Below, piece by piece: positions 7,986 through 15,855 of a stretch of 48,719 nt of DNA. How positions within the stretch are numbered: the first letter of the stretch is position 1; each line of letters starts with the position of its first letter. The notes under the pieces were generated by a model, which ran no database searches, had not been told where the DNA came from, and saw nothing but the letters and a program-made list of their open reading frames with translations. Position numbers and translations under genes: made by a program. Origin of the DNA: a virus; IMG/VR virus record IMGVR_UViG_3300025117_000094, positions 1 through 48,719 of that record; one strand, given 5' to 3'.

Positions 7986-8435
7986 TTAATTCAATTCTTT
8001 TACATCAGTTACTATAGAACTAGTACACCCCAACCTATAAGGAGTAATCAACCACTGGTCAAATATCAATATAACTTTCTTTCTAGATCCTTCAAACTCT
8101 TTTAATTTATCAACAACATTCTTATCTACAATAGAGAATTTAAGACTATCACCAACATTAGTCTGTTCACCCACACCTTCTTGCATTCTGCCTTCCCAAG
8201 TCTTCCAGATAAGTCCCTCCTGCTTTATAGACGTTATAAATCCGGTTTGTGTTCCATGAGAATACCCTTCTGTTAAACCAGTTGTCATTGGTATAGTTAT
8301 AAAAGTGTTTACTGGAAGTAAGAAAAAAACAGATAATAAACAAGCTATAAATACCTCAAAAAAATTAGTATTTTTTGATATAAGTAATAGACCAAGTATA
8401 AATACAATAAGACAAGAAATTAAAATTGACCACAT
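7986..8435 (-). CDS. Membrane protein with soluble C-terminal domain
   Basis: A 149-residue protein with two N-terminal membrane helices (residues 3-20 and about 26-47, the second ending in FLLPVNTFITIP) followed by a soluble part opening GYSHGTQTGFITSIKQEGLIWKTWEG. The GYSxGTQTGFIT..EGLIWKTWEG pattern recurs in phage and bacterial membrane proteins of unknown function. Ends just before the ribonucleotide reductase start region; overlaps nothing. Confidence 0.7.
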   Translation of the reverse strand: MWSILISCLIVFILGLLLISKNTNFFEVFIACLLSVFFLLPVNTFITIPMTTGLTEGYSHGTQTGFITSIKQEGLIWKTWEGRMQEGVGEQTNVGDSLKFSIVDKNVVDKLKEFEGSRKKVILIFDQWLITPYRLGCTSSIVTDVKELN

Positions 8436-8446
8436 GGTTTTTCTCC

Positions 8447-11152
8447 TTAGATTTCACACTTTCCGGTACTACATTGAACATCTTCACTAGTAAAATGGTC
8501 ATTAACTTTAGTTTCTTCTTTGATTATCTGTCTAACCTCCTCTTCAGAGAGTTTCTGATAGATCTGATCTTTCCTACATCCATCTACGTAAACAGTAAGT
8601 CCAACTAATTGTCTAGAATACTCCAACAACCAATCTTTTAATTGATCATGAGTAGTAGTAGACGGAAGTGATTGTGTCTTCGAAATAGACGAATCATTTA
8701 GCCTTTGGATTGTGGCTGTAGTCTCAAAATGAGACTCAGCATCTAGATCCAATGCATCAACAAAATAATCAACTTTTTCTCCAGATAAAAGTAGTTCCTT
8801 GTATAAAGGATTAATATAAGTTCGTTCCCCCACTCTATCTTTTCTTTTATATGCCTTATAAGGTAAAGGTTCAATACCACTAGTAACATCTGTAATAAGC
8901 GATGTAGTACCGGAAGGAGGAAAAGACAAAACTGAAGAATTCCTAATTCCGTACTTCTTTATCTCTAATCTAATTTTAGCTGGTAGTTGTTTAATAAATT
9001 TAGAATTCATATAAGGCCACATTATATAGCCAGGAAAAGGACCACGTTCTTTAGCTAATTCAATAGATGCTTTATAAGTTTCGTTTCTCATAAATCTAAT
9101 TATATCATCTATTTTATTTAGTGCTTGCTGACTGCCATATTTAATTTTATTATTTATCAAATAACTGCCTAATCCCATAATACCAATTCCAATTCTTCTA
9201 GCAGATAGGGTAGCTTCTTTCATTTCTGGAAATGAATAAACATTCATATCCAATACATTATCTAACATTCGAACCATTGTTCTAATTGCATCTCCAAATT
9301 CGTCCCAAGAAAACCTACTACCTGATTGGAAATTAGGTAAAACTAAACTACCTAACACGCAAGAGGTATTCTTAGGTAAATTTAATTCCCCACAATTTCC
9401 TACGTTACTTCCTCCAGACCAATAAGTATGTGAATCATTATCCACAGTTAGGTAATATACTGCTTCTTCAGAAACAAATTCTTTTTCTACAATATCAAAA
9501 GTTTCCTTTGATTTACAATTATCATATTTACTTTTTTCTGCTATAATACTACTATACAACAGATCCATTTTATATTGTTGAATGAATCCAATTATAGAAT
9601 AAAATTTCTCTCTATCACCAGTAATGTTTACAATATAGCTTGCTCTTGGTGTATAAACTCCGTTACTAAATTGGATAGGTTTCTTATAAAGATCTGAAGT
9701 CACATAAGATCTTATACCTAATGCAGATAGCATTAACTGCACATCTTCAACAATTGAAAAAGAAGATGCAGCAAGCTGTATTCTATACTTTCTACCACTA
9801 GGAATAACACTACCATTAGCTGAATACAGTCCTCTAAGAAAAGAAGCCATGACATCTCTACTTCCAAATTTATACCTATCAGGTACTTTTCTAAGAAAAG
9901 TTTTTGGTAGTTCTTCATGTTTTATATCAGTACGTATTTCATATGCAGTAGGATTCAATCCAGGTCTATATTTAGTGATTAGATTAGCCACTTCTGATGT
10001 AAAATAATCTTGATCCTTCTCTCCTATAAAAAGATGCACTAAATTATTAGATGCTTTATGTACCGAACCATCACCTAAAACAAGACCACCCATTACTACT
10101 TCTGGAATAACTTGAATATCATTTTTATAATACCCAGGTAAGGAATCAATTGAATCTGCAATATCTACTTCTATTTTTTCTCCATTAGATACTATCTTAT
10201 GATCTTGTGTACCATAAAATACAGAAGACGTTGTTCTGTACTTGTACACTTTATCTATTTTACTAAATCCCTTTCTTATAACTTTAGTCCATCCTTCAGA
10301 ACTCCAAATTTCATCATTTATGGATATGTCTTTTATGGTTTTTATTCCAGACTTAGTTAATACAGTAGCCCACTCAGGCTGACAAAGATTAAGTGCCTCT
10401 ACTGGAAGATAATAATATGTGTTTGTAATTTTCATTTTATCTAAATTCACTATTCCGGGTTCACCTGACATAAGCATGTTCTCTGTTATTTTACTAAACA
10501 GGTCAGGTGCCCAAATTTCTCCATACTCTACACCATCGAACTGGAACTTCCATTTCTCTTTTTGCTCAACAGCATCAAGAAATTTATTTGTAACTCCAAT
10601 ACTAATATTAAAATTATTTAATTTAGAATGATCTAATTTGGCATCCATAATGTCTACTACTTCTGGATGACTAATATCTATTATGGGTAAGCATCCACTG
10701 CGACGATTCCCGCCCGACTCTACTGTGTCCAATACAGCACTGATAGCTTCTAGAAAAGAAAGCATACCAGAACTATTCCCACCTTTTAATTTTATAGGAG
10801 CACCCTTCGGTCGTAATTTAGGAGCACATCCAACACCACCACCTTCTGCATTTAGAACTAACGCCATATGTAGAAATCGACCTATTGAATTAATACTGTC
10901 GTTTAATTCAAGAACGTGACAGTTTAATACTTTACCAGATCTAGTTCCTGCATTTCTAAGAACTCTTCCTCCAGGTATGGCTTTCATATTAAATATAATA
11001 TTATAGAATTTCTCTGCCCAAAATTCTTTATTTCCATTTTCATTAGCAGCTATAGCATTGGCTACTCTTTTACAACATCCGGCCCAATCCTCACCTTCGA
11101 GGAAGTAGCGACTAGTAGCTACTGCTTGAGCATTATCTGATAATACAGTCAT
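8447..11152 (-). CDS. nrdJ: Adenosylcobalamin-dependent (class II) ribonucleotide reductase with intein
   Basis: A 901-residue precursor that after splicing would be 571 residues. Extein motifs of class II reductase are clear: LNCHVLEL with C78, NAEGGGVGCAPKLRPKGAP, GNRRSGCLPIIDISHPE, LNNFNISIGVTNKF, the active-site CGEL (C587, E589), FPPSGTTSLITDVTSGIEPL, and a C-terminal redox pair CSTGKCEI (C894, C899). Class II enzymes make deoxynucleotides without oxygen using B12, so the phage can replicate in an anaerobic or microaerobic host that has cobalamin. The intein occupies residues 257-586. No small subunit gene is present or needed. ATG overlaps the previous stop as TAATG. Confidence 0.92.
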   Translation of the reverse strand: MTVLSDNAQAVATSRYFLEGEDWAGCCKRVANAIAANENGNKEFWAEKFYNIIFNMKAIPGGRVLRNAGTRSGKVLNCHVLELNDSINSIGRFLHMALVLNAEGGGVGCAPKLRPKGAPIKLKGGNSSGMLSFLEAISAVLDTVESGGNRRSGCLPIIDISHPEVVDIMDAKLDHSKLNNFNISIGVTNKFLDAVEQKEKWKFQFDGVEYGEIWAPDLFSKITENMLMSGEPGIVNLDKMKITNTYYYLPVEALNLCQPEWATVLTKSGIKTIKDISINDEIWSSEGWTKVIRKGFSKIDKVYKYRTTSSVFYGTQDHKIVSNGEKIEVDIADSIDSLPGYYKNDIQVIPEVVMGGLVLGDGSVHKASNNLVHLFIGEKDQDYFTSEVANLITKYRPGLNPTAYEIRTDIKHEELPKTFLRKVPDRYKFGSRDVMASFLRGLYSANGSVIPSGRKYRIQLAASSFSIVEDVQLMLSALGIRSYVTSDLYKKPIQFSNGVYTPRASYIVNITGDREKFYSIIGFIQQYKMDLLYSSIIAEKSKYDNCKSKETFDIVEKEFVSEEAVYYLTVDNDSHTYWSGGSNVGNCGELNLPKNTSCVLGSLVLPNFQSGSRFSWDEFGDAIRTMVRMLDNVLDMNVYSFPEMKEATLSARRIGIGIMGLGSYLINNKIKYGSQQALNKIDDIIRFMRNETYKASIELAKERGPFPGYIMWPYMNSKFIKQLPAKIRLEIKKYGIRNSSVLSFPPSGTTSLITDVTSGIEPLPYKAYKRKDRVGERTYINPLYKELLLSGEKVDYFVDALDLDAESHFETTATIQRLNDSSISKTQSLPSTTTHDQLKDWLLEYSRQLVGLTVYVDGCRKDQIYQKLSEEEVRQIIKEETKVNDHFTSEDVQCSTGKCEI
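9395..10384 (-). mobile_element. Intein with LAGLIDADG homing endonuclease inside nrdJ
   Basis: 330 residues from Cys257 (CQPEWATVLTKSGIKTI) to Asn586 (SHTYWSGGSNVGN), followed by extein Cys587. Block B TQDH (T315, H318) and the C-terminal VYYLTVDNDSHTYW block are present; the penultimate residue is Gly rather than His. Two dodecapeptide motifs mark a LAGLIDADG endonuclease: VMGGLVLGDGSV (353-364) and FLRGLYSANGSV (438-449). The second has Asn where a catalytic Asp is usual, so cleavage may be weakened. Insertion is directly before the radical cysteine of the CGE motif, so the host enzyme is inactive until splicing. Confidence 0.9.
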
Positions 11153-11709
11153 TAATTATCCACCTCTCCTATTATTTCCAATATCTTATTCCAACCACCA
11201 ACCCTCTTCACTCTACCGTCCCTTTCAGTATAGTGCCTATTCCAGGGTCTATTAATCAAAAACACGGTAGCTGGTGTGTGCTCTATAATCTCCTTTACAT
11301 ACTTTGCTCTGTCCTCTACGTAATGGGTTATACCAAGTAGATTTATCAGAAATGATTTTGGCATTTCATCAGTTGAGTGATATAACTTATACTCCATTCC
11401 AGCACACGGTTCTTTCAGAATCTCTAATGTCTCTTTTCTGAATTTAGAAGATCTAGACGTTATAAAATGTATAGGACTTGTTATTCTTTTTAATCCTTCC
11501 AATGCATCATCATAACACTTACAATCTGTACAACAGACTGTTTCATATATAATCTCTCTCATTATTACAGAAGGTATGTTCAGTTGTTTTTCAATTTCGT
11601 AAGACTTAATGCTTTCATATTCTAGACTATAGCCGTGTCTGCTTAATATCTTTTTCAGAACAGGCCATATGTCTAGAACTACACCGTCTAGGTCGCTACC
11701 AAAGATCAT
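11152..11709 (-). CDS. HAD-superfamily phosphatase, probably 5'-nucleotidase
   Basis: A 185-residue protein with HAD motifs: I = FGSDLDGVVLDIW (nucleophile Asp7 region), II = IHFITSRS, IV = YVEDRAKYVKEI. Small HAD proteins of this type act as 5'(3')-deoxynucleotidases or phosphatases. Start taken at ATG 11709, eight bases after GGAG and two bases after the stop of the preceding gene; the longer open frame lacks a ribosome site. Placed directly upstream of the ribonucleotide reductase, it fits a nucleotide-pool role, but the substrate is not shown. Confidence 0.8.
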   Translation of the reverse strand: MIFGSDLDGVVLDIWPVLKKILSRHGYSLEYESIKSYEIEKQLNIPSVIMREIIYETVCCTDCKCYDDALEGLKRITSPIHFITSRSSKFRKETLEILKEPCAGMEYKLYHSTDEMPKSFLINLLGITHYVEDRAKYVKEIIEHTPATVFLINRPWNRHYTERDGRVKRVGGWNKILEIIGEVDN

Positions 11710-11710
11710 A

Positions 11711-11905
11711 TTACTTATCTCCATCTTCATCAGGTTCAACCCAAGCACCCCAATCTCCGCAGTAGAGCATGTTGAAGAGGTACGAAGGTTCGTCCATGAT
11801 ACGCTCCGATTCCATCTCAGCAATAGTGTCTGCATCTTCAGTATTATAATCTTCAGTGTCAAGCTCTAAATCCATAATACAGATAAGCTTCATCTTCTTT
11901 TTCAT
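11711..11905 (-). CDS. Acidic hypothetical protein
   Basis: A 64-residue strongly acidic protein (MDLELDTEDYNTEDADTIAE, ending VEPDEDGDK) with a short basic N-terminus. RBS GAAGGAG precedes ATG 11905. Acidic small phage proteins sometimes act as DNA mimics, but nothing here proves that. The overlapping long frame of the HAD gene does not use this region. Confidence 0.6.
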   Translation of the reverse strand: MKKKMKLICIMDLELDTEDYNTEDADTIAEMESERIMDEPSYLFNMLYCGDWGAWVEPDEDGDK

Positions 11906-12270
11906 TTTATGATCTCCTTCAATAGTTTGAAAAAAACATCAGCATCTAATACCACTACTGGATCTTCGTGGTTCTTTTTTATAAAAAGTAACCAAGTAGA
12001 ACCTTCCCATTGATTAGACTTTGCTTGATTGATAGCTGCCCAGAGATTTATACTCTCTGTATTTTTACATTCGCAAGCATAGTTGAACCTACGTTTTGCT
12101 TCTCCTATTAAACGAACGTCACACCCATTTTGACCCATCTCCCTTGATGCTATTAATTCGTCTTTACCCCAAGGAATACCTAATAGATCAGAAATTTTCT
12201 GAGCTAACCATTGTTGTAATCGTTTTCCTTTACTCTTGCGAGATGCAACTGTACTAGCCAATAATATCAC
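11902..12270 (-). CDS. PD-(D/E)XK nuclease, Holliday-junction resolvase-like
   Basis: A 122-residue protein with the nuclease core GQNGCDVRLIG...FNYACECKNTESINLW: Asp51, Glu67 and Lys69 fit the D-x(n)-E-x-K signature, after an N-terminal helix KGKRLQQWLAQKISDLLG and followed by AINQAKSNQW. Small phage proteins of this build act as resolvases or single-strand DNA nucleases. Start is GTG 12270, shortly after AAGGTGG; a downstream TTG is possible. It sits in the nucleotide and recombination gene set. Confidence 0.75.
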   Translation of the reverse strand: MILLASTVASRKSKGKRLQQWLAQKISDLLGIPWGKDELIASREMGQNGCDVRLIGEAKRRFNYACECKNTESINLWAAINQAKSNQWEGSTWLLFIKKNHEDPVVVLDADVFFKLLKEIIK

Positions 12271-12276
12271 ACCACC

Positions 12277-12546
12277 TTAACATTCATTAGTACCTATCTC
12301 ATTATTAGAATAAACTACAGGTTCTGCATTCCATCCTTCTAATTCAATAATCAATTCTATCTCATGTTTAATCTTCTCCAGATCCTCAAGTCCTTTTCCA
12401 GTTGGATGGTCATATCTCAATATACGTCTTATGATTGCAGCCTTATGATGTGGAATCTGGTTACGTATGAAAAATTCATATGGTTGTATTTTATATTGTT
12501 TATAATGACTACCACCAACTTGTTTATCTAATACTGATTCTGTCAT
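12277..12546 (-). CDS. DUF3310 protein
   Basis: An 89-residue protein with the DUF3310 signature VGGSHYKQYKIQPYEFFIRN, then IIRRILRYDHPTGKGLEDLEKIKHEIELIIE. DUF3310 is often fused to or annotated as a phage nucleotide kinase-like domain, though the function is not settled. Encoded between the nuclease and a hypothetical gene with no gaps. Confidence 0.85.
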   Translation of the reverse strand: MTESVLDKQVGGSHYKQYKIQPYEFFIRNQIPHHKAAIIRRILRYDHPTGKGLEDLEKIKHEIELIIELEGWNAEPVVYSNNEIGTNEC

Positions 12547-12816
12547 TTAACTCTCCGGTTCTACCACAAGCATATATCCAGCAGGTGGAATAGATTCTGG
12601 TTCTATATCTATCATATTCTTTTTAAATAAAGGAGTCATTTGTCCCATATACATTATAGGACCAAATATATTCATAATATCCCATAACTCAGTTCTGAGA
12701 ATATTAGTTTCTTTATTAACTGAAATTTCATATCTAGTTAAATCAGTACGTCTTAAATACTCAATACCTTCTTTAGTAAGTTCTACGTTACACATAGCAT
12801 TGATATTGACTTTCAT
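12547..12816 (-). CDS. Hypothetical protein
   Basis: An 89-residue protein starting MKVNINAMCNVELTKEGIEY, with a helix-then-strand layout and a C-terminal PPAGYMLVVEPES. ATGA overlap with the end of the heptose isomerase gene couples their translation. I do not recognise a family. Confidence 0.65.
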   Translation of the reverse strand: MKVNINAMCNVELTKEGIEYLRRTDLTRYEISVNKETNILRTELWDIMNIFGPIMYMGQMTPLFKKNMIDIEPESIPPAGYMLVVEPES

Positions 12817-13397
12817 TGTATATATGATCCTCTATTAATTTTCTCAGAAACCAATTGAACAATCGAGTGCTCAATAAATAGAAATACCTCTTGAAGTCTT
12901 TGAGTATTCTCAGACCAACATTTGATAAGATAATTAGAATATTCTTCTACTTTTGGTAATGGAATTTTCCTAGACAATGTAATAACAGACATACCTATAC
13001 GTTTTGCCTCATATATTGCTTTAAGTATATTTTCAGACAAACCACTTGTTGTTATTGTGAATAGACAATCCCCTTGTCTACCTAGAGCAGAAACCTGCCT
13101 ATCAAAGATATAGTCTCCACCAGCATCATTGACTAATGCAGTTAGTATAGCTGGATTAGTAAGAGATATGGCAGGGACGCCCATGTATTGGCCTCCAAAT
13201 CTACCCACAAACTCCGCTGCCATGTGCTCAGAATCGGCGGCACTGCCCCCATTACCACAGATTAAGAGCTTGTTGCCTTTGTTAAATACGTCTACTAGAT
13301 GTTCTGCAACTTGATTAATAACACCAGAGTTTGCTATTAAGGTTTCCTCTAAAGCTCTAGATAACTTATAATAATCATCCCAAATTTCGTTTTTCAT
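12813..13397 (-). CDS. gmhA: Phosphoheptose isomerase (sedoheptulose-7-phosphate isomerase)
   Basis: A 194-residue SIS-fold protein with the full GmhA pattern: CGNGGSAADSEHMAAEFVGRF, ISLTNPAILTALVNDAGGDY, FDRQVSALGRQGD, TTSGLSENILKAI, and a C-terminal QRLQEVFLFIEHSIVQL. The zinc/catalytic set H58, E62, Q169 and H177 keeps the spacing of the bacterial enzyme. It converts sedoheptulose-7-phosphate to heptose-7-phosphate, the first step towards ADP- or GDP-heptose for LPS and capsule. No other heptose gene is visible nearby, so it may top up host supply, alter the host surface, or feed an unknown modification. Confidence 0.88.
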   Translation of the reverse strand: MKNEIWDDYYKLSRALEETLIANSGVINQVAEHLVDVFNKGNKLLICGNGGSAADSEHMAAEFVGRFGGQYMGVPAISLTNPAILTALVNDAGGDYIFDRQVSALGRQGDCLFTITTSGLSENILKAIYEAKRIGMSVITLSRKIPLPKVEEYSNYLIKCWSENTQRLQEVFLFIEHSIVQLVSEKINRGSYIQ

Positions 13398-13564
13398 TAA
13401 TCTTCTTCCTCATAAGAAACTAGTTTTATTTCCTTCAAGATCATAAAACTACCATGTATTCCATAGGTTTGTATATAAGTAACTACAGCAGCAACTGAAT
13501 CATAATTATCTAATCTCTATGTAGAGGAAGCATCTTTGGTAGCAAGATATATTCTAGTTTTCAT
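13397..13564 (-). pseudogene. Small gene with an in-frame amber codon
   Basis: Reading from ATG 13564, 15 codons (MKTRIYLATKDASST) are followed by TAG at 13517-13519, then 39 more open codons (RLDNYDSVAAVVTYIQ... SYEEED) ending in TAA that overlaps the gmhA start as TAATG. Its start overlaps the end of the lipoprotein gene. The tight packing on both sides implies a real 54-residue gene. It may be broken, mis-sequenced or read through. Confidence 0.55.
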
Positions 13565-13751
13565 TAATTTTTACCTCAAGTGTCTTCATAAATCCATCAT
13601 TACACACAACAATACTACTTATTAAATCAATATAATCTATTCCATTATGCTCTTCACAAATTTCTTGAGAAACATTAATTTTCCACCCATCTATAGATGA
13701 AGAACAACTAAACATAAATAATATTATACAAATAAGTATTATAAACTTCAT
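13554..13751 (-). CDS. Small lipoprotein
   Basis: A 65-residue protein with a lipoprotein signal: MKF, hydrophobic ILICIILFMF, then the lipobox ending at Cys16 (FMFSC-S). The mature part carries two more cysteines (EICEEHNGIDY, IVVCNDGFMK) that could form a disulfide. The lipobox implies a Gram-negative-type envelope target, perhaps superinfection exclusion or an outer-membrane spanin part, but neither is shown. Confidence 0.75.
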   Translation of the reverse strand: MKFIILICIILFMFSCSSSIDGWKINVSQEICEEHNGIDYIDLISSIVVCNDGFMKTLEVKINEN

Positions 13752-13967
13752 TTATAATTCTCCAAGATAAAGAGATTTATTATTCTTTCGTGGATCGTCT
13801 TTACTAACAAATTTATTATTAGTCAAATCTATAAAATCTATATTCCTATTCAAATCTAATTCTTGAAACGAATAATATCCATCAGCGTTTTTTGGAACAA
13901 GAACAAAAAGCTCTGTGTCTTCAGGAAGATCTTTCAGATATAAAATAAACTCATTTATTGTTGTCAT
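13752..13967 (-). CDS. Hypothetical small protein
   Basis: A 71-residue protein starting MTTINEFILYLKDLPEDTEL and continuing with FVLVPKNADGYYSF. The 'INEFILYLKDLPEDTELFV' opening is common to small phage and plasmid proteins of unknown role. It directly abuts the deaminase and lipoprotein genes without gaps. Confidence 0.7.
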   Translation of the reverse strand: MTTINEFILYLKDLPEDTELFVLVPKNADGYYSFQELDLNRNIDFIDLTNNKFVSKDDPRKNNKSLYLGEL

Positions 13968-14477
13968 TTATACAAACCCCCCATTAAAGAACCTCTCTAC
14001 CTCACCTATCTTATGTCCATCAAATACACTTAATGTTACATCTGCTTCTAAAAACAACCTTCTGGTTATCTCTGCATGAATATTCCAAGGAGAATCTATT
14101 TTCTTCTTCACAGACTCTTCCCATACAGAATCAACAACCACATGAGTAATACCAGCATTAATAATAGAACGAGCACAATCACAACATGGTGTTCCATTTG
14201 TAAACATCATTGAACCTTTAGTAGATACACCAATCAAAGCAGCATTACATATTGCATTTGTTTCAGCATGTGAGAAATAGAAATATTTATTAGGACGTTC
14301 TTGCCTTTCATCAATATTGTCCAAAATACCTCTAGGAAAAGAGTTATAACCAGTAGATCTTATCTCATGATCTGGACCTACTATAACAGCACCAATATGA
14401 GTCATCTTATCTTTACTTCTACTAGCTACCAAATAAACCATTCTCATGAAGTAACAATTCCAAGCAGGATATGACAT
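13968..14477 (-). CDS. dCMP deaminase-family protein
   Basis: A 169-residue zinc-dependent deaminase. The active site has HAE (H70, E72) in FSHAETNAICNAA and the second zinc pair in GTPCCDCARSIINAGI (C98, C101). Family members turn dCMP into dUMP for thymidylate synthesis. Start chosen at ATG 14477 after GAGGT; the longer frame begins at a TTG without a ribosome site. No thymidylate synthase was seen in the window. Confidence 0.88.
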   Translation of the reverse strand: MSYPAWNCYFMRMVYLVASRSKDKMTHIGAVIVGPDHEIRSTGYNSFPRGILDNIDERQERPNKYFYFSHAETNAICNAALIGVSTKGSMMFTNGTPCCDCARSIINAGITHVVVDSVWEESVKKKIDSPWNIHAEITRRLFLEADVTLSVFDGHKIGEVERFFNGGFV

Positions 14478-14484
14478 ATCTACC

Positions 14485-14649
14485 TCACATATTTCCAAGT
14501 TTGATTATAATACAAACTAAAAAACTAGCACATCCCCATGCAGCATGTTTAATTGCTTTAATGTCTTCCTTCATAAATAATGAAGAAAAGACACCTACAA
14601 AACCAAGTATAAGATTTAAAAGATAAATTATAGAAGTGTGGATTTCCAT
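14485..14649 (-). CDS. Small two-helix membrane protein
   Basis: A 54-residue protein (ATG 14649, preceded by AGAGGA, directly after the sigma-factor stop). Two hydrophobic segments (IIYLLNLILGFVGVFSSLF and ASFLVCIIIKLG) are joined by a charged KEDIKAIKH loop, a holin-like layout. It has no Lys/Arg-rich tail typical of holins, and it is far from the lysis genes. The reading ends at TGA 14485-14487. Confidence 0.6.
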   Translation of the reverse strand: MEIHTSIIYLLNLILGFVGVFSSLFMKEDIKAIKHAAWGCASFLVCIIIKLGNM

Positions 14650-15309
14650 TTATTCCTCTATCTGAAATCCTTTCATTTTAAGTAGAATTGACTTCACCTC
14701 TTTACTAATAACACTTGCCGGTAATCCCATCTCTCTACTAAGATCTGTAAATGATTTACTATCAAAAAATACAGATTTGATTAAATAGAATTCTGATTGA
14801 GAAAGTTGATCTAGAAGTCTATGAGCTAAAATATAATGTTCTATATAATCAATAGTACAAAAATCTAAACCATCCAGTAGCTCTATCATATTTTCAGAAC
14901 AAGAAATGATACCACTTCTGAATATATTTACTAATTCATAAATCTCTCCTTCCGTTTTACCAGTATCAGAAGCTATGTTAATTATATCATCAGATGATAG
15001 TTCTGCCATATCTCCATAGTTCTTCATTATGTCACGAACATCTCTAAATGTGTGGCTGTCAACCCATCCTGCATTTCTCAATTCATCAGCCACACGCCAA
15101 TAGATATTCATTGCAATCCAAGATGATAGGGGCACTTTAGTATCAGACTTATACTTATCTATTGCTTCTATAAGACCAATATAACCAGCACTAGCTAAAT
15201 CTCCATACTCTAATGGAGAAATCAATTTGTCTGCAAAATGAGTATTAACAATTTTGAATACCAGAAGTCTATTATCTAGTATTAGTTTATCACGTTCGAG
15301 TTTGTCCAT
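14650..15309 (-). CDS. Sigma-70 family sigma factor (FliA/WhiG-like)
   Basis: A 219-residue protein with region 2 (LVFKIVNTHFADKL, then DLASAGYIGLIEAIDKYK, and SSWIAMNIYWRVADELR), a region 3 helix (VRDIMKNYGDMAEL) and a C-terminal region 4 helix-turn-helix (LSQSEFYLIKSVFF... SFTDLSREMGLPASVISKEV). Region 1 is absent, as in group 3 sigma factors. It should redirect host RNA polymerase to phage promoters, giving this phage a second regulatory layer beside sigma-54. Its target promoters are not obvious from the sequence. Confidence 0.9.
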   Translation of the reverse strand: MDKLERDKLILDNRLLVFKIVNTHFADKLISPLEYGDLASAGYIGLIEAIDKYKSDTKVPLSSWIAMNIYWRVADELRNAGWVDSHTFRDVRDIMKNYGDMAELSSDDIINIASDTGKTEGEIYELVNIFRSGIISCSENMIELLDGLDFCTIDYIEHYILAHRLLDQLSQSEFYLIKSVFFDSKSFTDLSREMGLPASVISKEVKSILLKMKGFQIEE

Positions 15310-15328
15310 AACATTTTTGTTTCCTCAT

Positions 15329-15400
15329 TTAATATGAAATATCATCAAAAACAACAGGAATTAATTTTTTAAACTCCAGTGATGGTTTTATCAGAATCAT
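15329..15400 (-). CDS. Possible 23-residue ORF
   Basis: ATG 15400 with AGGAGA at good spacing starts MILIKPSLEFKKLIPVVFDD and ends at TAA 15329-15331. It fills an otherwise empty 100-base gap between two genes. Too short to judge; it could be a leader peptide or a gene fragment. Confidence 0.3.
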   Translation of the reverse strand: MILIKPSLEFKKLIPVVFDDISY

Positions 15401-15408
15401 AAACTCTC

Positions 15409-15600
15409 CTAAATACCACGATTGCTTGTAAAGTTATCTAAAACATAATACATATCTACAGAAGTTCTATATTCATCTTCTGACATATTAAAGTTGGATA
15501 TAGCAAGATTTTTAGACAAACCACCAACCAACTTTCTAATAATTTCTAATTCCTTATTTGTAACTCTCAGATTATTAAAATAGGTTCTCTTAATTCTCAT
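15409..15600 (-). CDS. Hypothetical small protein
   Basis: A 63-residue, basic-then-acidic helical protein with no recognised motif. It begins after a ribosome site (AAAGGA) that lies just past the hairpin at 15615-15645. Low information, but codon use and spacing fit a real gene. Confidence 0.55.
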   Translation of the reverse strand: MRIKRTYFNNLRVTNKELEIIRKLVGGLSKNLAISNFNMSEDEYRTSVDMYYVLDNFTSNRGI

Positions 15601-15614
15601 TGATTTTTCCTTTC

Positions 15615-15645
15615 TACTCCATGCTCTTTTTTAGAGCATGGAGTA
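15615..15645. repeat. 13-bp perfect inverted repeat (intergenic hairpin)
   Basis: TACTCCATGCTCT and AGAGCATGGAGTA flank a 5-base T loop. It fills the gap between two minus-strand genes. No U-tract follows on either strand, so an intrinsic terminator is doubtful; mRNA processing, stabilisation or a binding site are alternatives. Confidence 0.8.
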
Positions 15646-15650
15646 TATGA

Positions 15651-15839
15651 TTATCTAGTAGGTGAATAATCTCTTGTATACTTCACAACACGGTAGCTAT
15701 TTTCTTTATCAAACCTAAGAATGTCTTTCTTAACCTGACGAGCAAAGCTTCTATTACTACTTACGTCTTCTGTAGGAAACCAACAATCATTGTCATTGTC
15801 ACAATACTCAATAACCCACAAATGTTCTTTCTCTCTCAT
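15651..15839 (-). CDS. Hypothetical small protein
   Basis: A 62-residue protein with LWVIEYCDNDNDCWFPTEDV and YRVVKYTRD, a pattern shared by small phage proteins of unknown role. It ends a few bases before the hairpin and begins shortly after the large VWA gene end. Confidence 0.65.
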   Translation of the reverse strand: MREKEHLWVIEYCDNDNDCWFPTEDVSSNRSFARQVKKDILRFDKENSYRVVKYTRDYSPTR

Positions 15840-15855
15840 TTTAATTCTCCTTCTT

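Noticed and set aside
11711-11862. N-terminal extension of the HAD phosphatase up to 11862
   Set aside because: It overlaps a separate gene in another frame and lacks a ribosome site; ATG 11709 has one.
15615-15645. Rho-independent terminator
   Set aside because: The stem is strong but no U-tract follows on either strand.
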